A DNA stretch of 64,000 nucleotides. Origin: Paractinoplanes abujensis (GTDB lineage: Bacteria; Actinomycetota; Actinomycetes; Mycobacteriales; Micromonosporaceae). The notes beneath the pieces were generated by a model. The model searched no databases and was not told the origin of the DNA. It saw nothing but the letters and a program-made list of their open reading frames with translations. How positions within the stretch are numbered: position 1 is the first letter of the stretch; the number at the start of each line of letters is the position of its first letter. The stretch covers positions 1,488,001 to 1,552,000 of the forward strand of contig NZ_JACHMF010000001.1 of NCBI RefSeq assembly GCF_014204895.1, given 5' to 3'. Positions 58,021 to 64,000 of the stretch are shown here, one piece after another. Position numbers and translations under genes: made by a program.

Positions 58021-60383
58021 GGCGGGCAGGCGCCCGCGAGCTGGCCCAGCAGCGCGGTGACCTCGTGCGAGGCGTCCTGCTGGGCGGTGGTGGAGGCGGC
58101 GATGCGGCTGATCGCGGCGTCGGTCTGCCGGGCGCTGTCCTGGATCCGGGCGAGCGCGCCGCCGGCCCGGTCGGACACGTCGGCGCCCTCGTCGACGCGC
58201 AGGGCCGACTCGCTGATCAGCTTGGCGATCTGGCGGGCCGCGTCGCCCGAGCGTTCGGCCAGCTTGCGCACCTCACCCGCGACGACCGCGAAGCCGACGC
58301 CGTGCTCGCCGGCCCGCGCCGCCTCGATGGAGGCGTTGAAGGCGAGCAGGTTGGTCTGGCCGGCGATCTCGCCCATCACCGACACGATGTCGCCGATCTC
58401 GCGGGTGGAGGCTTGGATGAGCTTGATGGCCTCGATCGAGCGGTGCAGTTCGGCCGCGCCCTGCTCGGCGTCGCCGGCGGTGCGGCGGGCCAGTTCGAGG
58501 GCCTGCCCGCTGGTGCGGGCGATCTCGGTGGTGGCCCCGGCCAGGGCGCTCACGGTGCCGGTCATCTCCGTCGTCTTGGCCTGGACGAGCTGTTCCATCC
58601 GGACCTGGGCGGTGATCTCGTTGGCGTACTTGATCACCTTGAACGGCTTGCCGTTGAGGTCGAAGAGCGGGTTGTACGTGGCCTGGATCCACATCTCCCG
58701 CTGATACTTGCCGAGGCGCTGGTAGCGGCCGGAGGAGAACTCGCCTTTGTTGAGGTTGAGCCAGAAGTCGCGGTACTCGGGGCTGACGACGTACTCCGGC
58801 GGGCAGAACATGCTGTGGTGCTGGCCCACCACCTCGCGCAGGGAGTAGCCCGAGATACGCAGGAAGTTCTCGTTGGCGTGCAGCACGATGCCGTCGAGGT
58901 CGAACTCGATGACGGCCTGCGAGCGGTCGACCGCGTTGACCTTCGACTCGAACTCGGCGCTGTGCAGCTTGGGTGCGGTGATGTCGGTGGCGAACTTGAC
59001 GACCTTCACGACCCGGCCGTCGGCGTCGAGGATCGGGTTGTACGTGGCCTGGATCCAGAGCTCACGTCCGAGCGCGCCGACCCGTTTGTACTCGCCGCTC
59101 TGGAACTCGCCGGCACCGAGCCGTTCCCAGAAGCTCACGTACTCCGCCGACTGGGCGTGCTCGGGTTCGACGAACATCCGGTGGTGCCTGCCCAGCACCT
59201 GGTCGAGCCGGTAACCCATGAGCTCCAGGAACGTACGGTTGGCCGACAGCAGCTCGCCCTTGACGGTGAACTCCACGACGGCCTGGGAGCGGTCGATGGC
59301 GGCGAGCTTGCCCTCGAAGTCGAGGTTGCGCTGCTTCTGCGGGGTGATGTCGTGGGCGAACTTGACCACCTTGACGGGCTTGCCGTCCATGTCGAGCACG
59401 GGGTTGTAGGTGGCCTGGATCCACACCTCGGCGCCGGTCTTGCTGAGTCGCTTGTACTCGCCCGACTGGAACTCGCCGCGGCTCAGGTCGCGCCAGAACT
59501 CCCGGTAGTCCTCGGTGGCCGTGTACGCGGGGGCGCAGAACATCCGGTGGTGTTTGCCGATCACCTCGTCGCGCTCGTAACCCATCGCGGCCAGGAAGTT
59601 GTCGTTGGCGGTGAGCACGTTGCCGCGCAGGTCGAACTCGATCACGGCCTGCGAGCGGTCCACCGCGGCCACCTTGCTCTCGAACTCGGCGTTGCGCAGC
59701 TTGGCCGCGGTGATGTCGGTGGCGAACTTGACCACCTTCACCGGCCTGCCGTCGAGGTCGAGGATCGGGTTGTAGGTAGCCTGGATCCACACCTCGCGGC
59801 CGCCCTTGCCGAGCCGGCGGTACTCGCCGCCCTCGTACTCGCCGCGGGCCAGCTTGGCCCAGAACGCGCGGTACTCGGCCGAGCCGGCGAACTCGGCGTC
59901 GACGAACATCCGGTGGTGGTGCCCGACGACTTCGTGCTCCTGATAACCCAGGGCGCGCAGGAAGTTCTCGTTGGCGGCCAGGATCGTGCCCTGCAGGTCG
60001 AACTCGATGACGGCCTGCGCGCGGTCGATGGCGTCGATCCAGCCGACCGCCTCGGCCGAGGCCCGGCGCTCGGCGGTGACGTCCCGCAGGGCGACGACCA
60101 GAAGACCTCTTCCCTGCGTACGGGCGGTGGCCCGCCACTGGGCGGTGTTGCCCTCGGCGTCGGGGGAAGTGAACTCCACGACGACGTGCTCGTCGGCGGC
60201 CCGGCGCAGTTCGGCCAGCACCGGGGCATCGCGGGCGAACCCGGCGGCCCACTCGGCCGGCGGGCCGGACGTGGCGGTGATCAGCGTGCCGTCGGCGGCC
60301 TCGATGACCAGGCCGGTGGTGTCGGCCGTCACCAGGGTGTGGAACGCGCTCGCGAAGCGGGGTTCGGCGAGGAGATCGGTCAT
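58017..60383 (-). CDS. Soluble methyl-accepting chemoreceptor with four tandem PAS domains
   Basis: 788 residues, no membrane segment. N-terminal PAS-like domain (about 1-110), then four near-identical PAS repeats with a 122-residue period (about 115-236, 237-358, 359-480 and 481-602), each with [14 protein letters not shown], GYxxxEVVG and [22 protein letters not shown]. The C-terminal MCP signalling tip (about 605-788) has [20 protein letters not shown]. Resembles P. aeruginosa BdlA, but with four PAS units. Cytoplasmic sensor of a soluble ligand, redox state or flavin. ATG 60383 chosen. Confidence 0.93.
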   Translation of the reverse strand: MTDLLAEPRFASAFHTLVTADTTGLVIEAADGTLITATSGPPAEWAAGFARDAPVLAELRRAADEHVVVEFTSPDAEGNTAQWRATARTQGRGLLVVALRDVTAERRASAEAVGWIDAIDRAQAVIEFDLQGTILAANENFLRALGYQEHEVVGHHHRMFVDAEFAGSAEYRAFWAKLARGEYEGGEYRRLGKGGREVWIQATYNPILDLDGRPVKVVKFATDITAAKLRNAEFESKVAAVDRSQAVIEFDLRGNVLTANDNFLAAMGYERDEVIGKHHRMFCAPAYTATEDYREFWRDLSRGEFQSGEYKRLSKTGAEVWIQATYNPVLDMDGKPVKVVKFAHDITPQKQRNLDFEGKLAAIDRSQAVVEFTVKGELLSANRTFLELMGYRLDQVLGRHHRMFVEPEHAQSAEYVSFWERLGAGEFQSGEYKRVGALGRELWIQATYNPILDADGRVVKVVKFATDITAPKLHSAEFESKVNAVDRSQAVIEFDLDGIVLHANENFLRISGYSLREVVGQHHSMFCPPEYVVSPEYRDFWLNLNKGEFSSGRYQRLGKYQREMWIQATYNPLFDLNGKPFKVIKYANEITAQVRMEQLVQAKTTEMTGTVSALAGATTEIARTSGQALELARRTAGDAEQGAAELHRSIEAIKLIQASTREIGDIVSVMGEIAGQTNLLAFNASIEAARAGEHGVGFAVVAGEVRKLAERSGDAARQIAKLISESALRVDEGADVSDRAGGALARIQDSARQTDAAISRIAASTTAQQDASHEVTALLGQLAGACPP

Positions 60384-60681
60384 CTGGGCTCCCGTACGGG
60401 CCGGCATCCGTTCGATGCCTCCGATAGCCCTGTCGGCCGTCCGGGCGCTTTGCTGAACCGCTCAACAATCCGAGTTTTCCCAGGCCACAACGCGGTGAGG
60501 CGGATCACGACCGGATCCGGGCCGTACTGGCTAACCTTGCCGGAGCGCCGCCGGTCAGGGCCGTTCGCGGTGACGGTCGTTACAGCGGTTGGAGCTGAGC
60601 GCCGCCACAGGCTAGCGTGTCGATGTCTTTAAACCTATGGGCTTTGTGGGTTTTCGAGATCGTCGACTGTCAAGGTGCGGT

Positions 60682-61674
60682 GTGATTGAGATCAAGGGGC
60701 TCCGGAAGACGTACCGGGCCAAGGGGCGGCGCGACCGGGAGGTCGTCGCGGTCGACGGTGTCGATCTCACCGTCGGCGAGGGCGACGTCTACGGCGTGCT
60801 GGGCCGCAGCGGCGCGGGCAAGAGCACGCTGCTGCGCTGCGTCAACATGCTGGAGCGCCCCGACGCCGGCACGGTCTCGGTGGGCGGGGTCGAGCTGACC
60901 GCGCTCAACCGGCGGGGGCTGCGCCAGGCCCGGCACGGCATCGGCATGATCCACCAGCATTTCGCGCTGCTGTCCTCCCGTACGGTGGCCGGGAACGTGG
61001 CCTTTGCCCTGGAGGTCACGGGCGTGCCCCGCGCCGAGCGCCGCACCCGGGTCGCCGAGTTGCTCGACCTCGTCGGGCTCAGCGAGCGCGCCGACGCGTA
61101 CCCGAGCCAGCTCTCCGGCGGTCAGAAGCAGCGCGTCGGCATCGCCCGCGCGCTCGCCGCCCGGCCCAAAGTGCTGCTCTCCGACGAGGCCACCTCGGCG
61201 CTCGACCCCGAGACGACCGAGTCGATCCTGCGCCTGCTGCTCGACCTCAACCGCCGCCTGGGCCTCACGATTCTGCTCATCACCCACGAGATGACAGTGG
61301 TCAAGCGGATCTGCCAGTCGGCCGCCGTGATGCGCGACGGGGTGTTCGTCGAGTCCGGCGCGGTCACCGACCTGCTGCACCGGCCCGACTCCGAGCTCGC
61401 CCGCGACCTGTTCCCGCTCGATCCGTTCACCGAGCTTCCCGGCCGGACCGTGGTCGACGTGTCGGTCAGCGGTGCGGACGCCGACATCCCGTTGCTCACC
61501 GAGGTCGCCCGCACCCTCGATGTCGACGTGCACGTGCTCAGCGGCTCCGTCGAGACCCTGGCCGCGGGCCGGGCCGGCCGGTGGCGCCTCGCGGTGCCCG
61601 GCGACGGGGCCGCGGTCATCCACCACCTGCGCTCGCGGGGCGCGGTCGTCGCAGTCGCGGAGGCGTCGTCGTGA
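60682..61674 (+). CDS. metN: Methionine ABC importer ATPase MetN
   Basis: 330 residues. Walker A GRSGAGKSTLLR, signature LSGGQKQRVGIARAL, Walker B VLLSDEATSALDPETT and the C-terminal ACT-like NIL domain (about 255-330) that senses methionine. Gene order metN-metI-metQ is complete. GTG 60682 has AAGGTG upstream. I looked for a SAM riboswitch in the 298-bp upstream gap and saw none; only a TAGCGT-like -10 near 60612. Confidence 0.95.
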   Translation: MIEIKGLRKTYRAKGRRDREVVAVDGVDLTVGEGDVYGVLGRSGAGKSTLLRCVNMLERPDAGTVSVGGVELTALNRRGLRQARHGIGMIHQHFALLSSRTVAGNVAFALEVTGVPRAERRTRVAELLDLVGLSERADAYPSQLSGGQKQRVGIARALAARPKVLLSDEATSALDPETTESILRLLLDLNRRLGLTILLITHEMTVVKRICQSAAVMRDGVFVESGAVTDLLHRPDSELARDLFPLDPFTELPGRTVVDVSVSGADADIPLLTEVARTLDVDVHVLSGSVETLAAGRAGRWRLAVPGDGAAVIHHLRSRGAVVAVAEASS

Positions 61675-62327
61675 CCTGGTCCGAACTGTCCGACCTGCTG
61701 ATCGTCGGCCTGCAGGAGACGGCCTGGATGGTCGGCGTCTCCACCGTGCTCACCGCGATCGGCGGACTGCTGCTCGGCGTGCTGCTGGTGCTGACCGCGC
61801 CCGGCGGCCTGCTGGCCGCCCCGGTCGTCTCGTCGGTGCTCGGCTTCGTCGTCAACGTGGCCCGCTCGCTGCCGTTCATCATCCTGCTGGTCGCGGTCAT
61901 CCCGTTCACCCGGGCCGTGGTCGGCACGACGATCGGCACCGACGCCGCGATCGTCCCGCTGACCATCGGGGCCATCCCGTTCTTCGCCCGCATCGTCGAG
62001 GCGGCCCTGCGCGAGGTGCCGCCCGACGTGGTCGCCGCGGCCACCGCCATGGGCGCCACCCGCACCCAGATCGTCGGCAAGGTGCTGCTCCGCGAGGCCC
62101 GGCCCGGCCTGGTGGCGGGCCTGACCATCACCGTGATCGCGCTGGTCGGCTATTCGGCCATGGCCGGGGTGGTCGGCGGCGGGGGCCTCGGCGATCTGGC
62201 CATCCGGTACGGCTACCAGCGGTTCGAGACCGAGGTCATGGTGGCCACCGTCGTGGTCCTCGTGGTCTTCGTGCAACTGATCCAGATGGCGGGCGACGTC
62301 CTCGTCCGCCGGCTCTCCCACAAATAA
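61671..62327 (+). CDS. metI: Methionine ABC importer permease MetI
   Basis: 218 residues with five predicted helices. It carries the family loop FFARIVEAALREVPPDVVAA, ATAMGATRTQIVGKVLL that binds MetN, and the GYSAMAGVVGGGGLGDLAIR block. GTG start overlaps the metN stop by 4 bp (GTGA). Confidence 0.95.
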   Translation: MTWSELSDLLIVGLQETAWMVGVSTVLTAIGGLLLGVLLVLTAPGGLLAAPVVSSVLGFVVNVARSLPFIILLVAVIPFTRAVVGTTIGTDAAIVPLTIGAIPFFARIVEAALREVPPDVVAAATAMGATRTQIVGKVLLREARPGLVAGLTITVIALVGYSAMAGVVGGGGLGDLAIRYGYQRFETEVMVATVVVLVVFVQLIQMAGDVLVRRLSHK

Positions 62328-62339
62328 GAAAGGTCGACC

Positions 62340-63158
62340 ATGCGCCGCTCACTCGCCGCAGTCGTCACGTCCGCCGCTCTCCTGCTGGGACTCGCGGCGT
62401 GCGGAGGCAATGACAGCGAGGCCGCATCCTCCAGCGACACGCTGAAGGTCGGGGTCAGCCCCGTGCCGCACGGTGAAATCCTCAAGTACGTCGCCGACAA
62501 CCTGGCCGCCAAGGAGGGCCTGAAGCTGGAGATCGTCGAGTTCAACGACTACATCCAGCCCAACGTGGCCCTGCAGGAGAAGCAGCTCGACGCCAACTAC
62601 TTCCAGCACATCCCCTACCTGGAGGAGGAGGTCGCGTCCAAGGGCTACAAGTTCACCGCGCTCAAGCCGGTGCACATCGAGCCGCTCGGCGTGTACTCCA
62701 AGACGGTCAAGAGCCTGAACGACGTACCGGCCGGGGGTGTCGTCGGCATCCCGAACGACCCGTCCAACTCGGGCCGCGCGCTCAACCTGCTCGCCGCCAA
62801 CGGGCTGCTCACGCTGAAGGACGGCGTCGGCGTCAAGGCCACCGAGAAGGACATCACCGGCAACCCGAAGAACCTGACGTTCAAGGCGCTGGAGGCGGCC
62901 CAGCTGCCCCGCAGCCTGGAGGACACGGCGGTCTCGGTGATCAACGGCAACTACGCGATCGAGACCGGGCTCAAGCCCGCCACCGACTCGCTGGCCCTGG
63001 AGAAGGGCGAGAACAACCCGTACGCGAACCTGGTGGTGGTCCGCACGGGCGAGGAGGGCGACGAGCGGGTCGTCAAGCTGGAGAAGCTGCTGCACTCGCC
63101 CGAGGTCAAAAAGTTCATCGAGGACAAGTACCAGGGTTCGGTGCTCCCCGCGTTCTGA
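62340..63158 (+). CDS. metQ: Methionine-binding lipoprotein MetQ
   Basis: 272 residues. Lipobox GLAAC near Cys 21, then the NlpA fold: VGVSPVPHGEILKYV, LKLEIVEFNDYIQPNVAL, QLDANYFQHIPYLE, and IPNDPSNSGRALNLL. Binds methionine for MetNI. ATG 62340, ribosome site AGAAAGG, 12 bp after metI. Confidence 0.96.
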   Translation: MRRSLAAVVTSAALLLGLAACGGNDSEAASSSDTLKVGVSPVPHGEILKYVADNLAAKEGLKLEIVEFNDYIQPNVALQEKQLDANYFQHIPYLEEEVASKGYKFTALKPVHIEPLGVYSKTVKSLNDVPAGGVVGIPNDPSNSGRALNLLAANGLLTLKDGVGVKATEKDITGNPKNLTFKALEAAQLPRSLEDTAVSVINGNYAIETGLKPATDSLALEKGENNPYANLVVVRTGEEGDERVVKLEKLLHSPEVKKFIEDKYQGSVLPAF

Positions 63159-63381
63159 TCGTCAGGGGTGCGCCCGGCAACGTGGTCGGCAGGCCCGGAC
63201 CCTGACCGGCCTGGGCCACGCCACCTACGACCCGGGCGACGCGGACGCCGCCCGGTCCTCCGCCGAGCGGGACCGTGCGGTGTGCCGCGAACACGGCATC
63301 CCCGTGCTCACGGACCAGCGTGGCCGGGCCCGGGCAACCGAGTCGTCACCACGACGATCCGCGGCGCGGCTGCACCGGTGT

Positions 63382-64000
63382 TCACGAGGGTGTGGGGGCC
63401 GCTTCGGCGGTGGTGTAGCGGTGGCTCAGCCGGCGGTAGGGGCGGCTGCGCAGGGCGACGGCGGTGGCGATGAGCCCCAGCACCCCGGTGATCATGAAGA
63501 CCAGGGCCAGGCCGCGGGCGGCGCCGGTGCCGAACCAGGAGCCGATGAGCCGTGCGCCGGCCCCGTCGGTCATGAACGGGATGAACACGAACTGGGCCAC
63601 CGGCGAGATCAGGAACGCGGTGAGCGGTGACGCGGCCTGCTCGACGCTCTGGGCGAAACCGAAGACCCGGCCCTGACGCTCGTACGGGACCACTCGCTGC
63701 AGGATCGTCTGCTCGGCGGCCTCGGCGTAGGGGACCACGAGCATGTATGCGTACAGGCCGACGGCGAGCCAGATGATCGATTCGCGCAGCGGGAAAAGCA
63801 GCGTGACGGTCCAGCACACGACATTGATCATGAGCAGCAGCCAGACCGGGTTCTTGCCCAGGCCCGTACGGGCGACGAGCAGGCCGCCGACGATGAAGCC
63901 GGTGCTGAGCGCGCCCCACAGCAGGCCCCAGCCCTGCACCGACATCATCGAGAGCCCGTACGCGTCGAGCAGCGCCATGAAAACGCCGCCGAGCAGGTTG
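63382..64000 (-). CDS. Major facilitator superfamily transporter (5' truncated)
   Basis: The C-terminal 206 codons are in the window; the gene continues past the right edge. Six helices of the second MFS half are visible, with the motif-A-like loop GGLLVARTGLGKN and late RVVPYERQGRVFGFAQSVEQ. Similar to enterobactin-exporter-type (EntS-like) MFS proteins from memory. Substrate unknown. Confidence 0.9.
   Translation of the reverse strand, partial: NLLGGVFMALLDAYGLSMMSVQGWGLLWGALSTGFIVGGLLVARTGLGKNPVWLLLMINVVCWTVTLLFPLRESIIWLAVGLYAYMLVVPYAEAAEQTILQRVVPYERQGRVFGFAQSVEQAASPLTAFLISPVAQFVFIPFMTDGAGARLIGSWFGTGAARGLALVFMITGVLGLIATAVALRSRPYRRLSHRYTTAEAAPTPS

Noticed and set aside
60384..60681. SAM riboswitch upstream of metN
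   Set aside because: I could not trace the conserved cores of SAM-I, SAM-II or SAM-IV. A covariance-model search would be decisive.

Overview
The window looks like chromosomal DNA of a high-GC actinomycete, most likely Micromonosporaceae (Actinoplanes-like). This rests on the strongly GC-biased third codon positions, many GTG starts, an MRF-type CobW protein behind a Zur box, a Wag31-type DivIVA, Tat-exported CAZymes, BTAD and DUF5753 regulators, and chemotaxis proteins that suit a motile-spore former. I see no rRNA, tRNA, CRISPR array, transposase or phage gene. The genus is an inference.

Layout. 1-3.8 kb: an LpqY-SugA-SugB type sugar (probably trehalose) ABC importer diverging from its LacI regulator, with two matching operator sites. 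3.8-15.7 kb: single housekeeping and accessory genes (lipase, AraC regulator, orphan NMT1-type binding lipoprotein, MBL hydrolase, LLM flavin oxidoreductase, LCP cell-wall ligase, methyltransferases, secreted S1 protease, a DivIVA/Wag31 homologue, YjbR protein). 15.8-23.6 kb: a one-strand run of AfsR/BTAD regulator, UvrA-like ATPase, small protein, and DrrA/DrrB-like exporter, which resembles an antibiotic self-resistance module. 23.7-30.3 kb: AI-2E permease, two secreted GH43 enzymes (one with an AbfB/CBM42 domain), a 900-bp repeat-bearing non-coding stretch, a DUF402 protein and a GH5-CBM2 mannanase/cellulase. 30.5-37.8 kb: YdcF, Zur-controlled MRF-like protein, an ECF sigma factor with a membrane partner, an MmpL exporter with a divergent TetR and twin operators, and a GNAT protein. 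37.8-45.2 kb: GH43 beta-xylosidase, SnoaL-like protein, GGDEF-EAL protein, APH-like kinase, TetR-thioesterase pair and a methyltransferase. 45.2-56.6 kb: lipoprotein, DUF574 methyltransferase with XRE/DUF5753 regulator, Tat-exported hypothetical, MBL hydrolase, NDH-2-like oxidoreductase with an ECF41 sigma factor, ScyD/ScyE-like protein, DUF3817 protein, ArsR-like regulator. 56.6-64 kb: a triple-CheW protein with a soluble four-PAS chemoreceptor, the complete metNIQ methionine importer, and the start-truncated end of an MFS transporter.

Themes. The carbohydrate genes (importer, three GH43, one GH5) point to growth on plant polysaccharides, each with its own local palindromic operator. Several regulators sit next to recognisable binding sites (LacI, Zur, ECF, TetR). 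The window is also rich in short tandem repeats (9, 27, 29 and about 22 bp units) and in convergent genes whose 3' ends overlap. Two small gene remnants (aldehyde dehydrogenase, short-chain dehydrogenase) are the only signs of decay.
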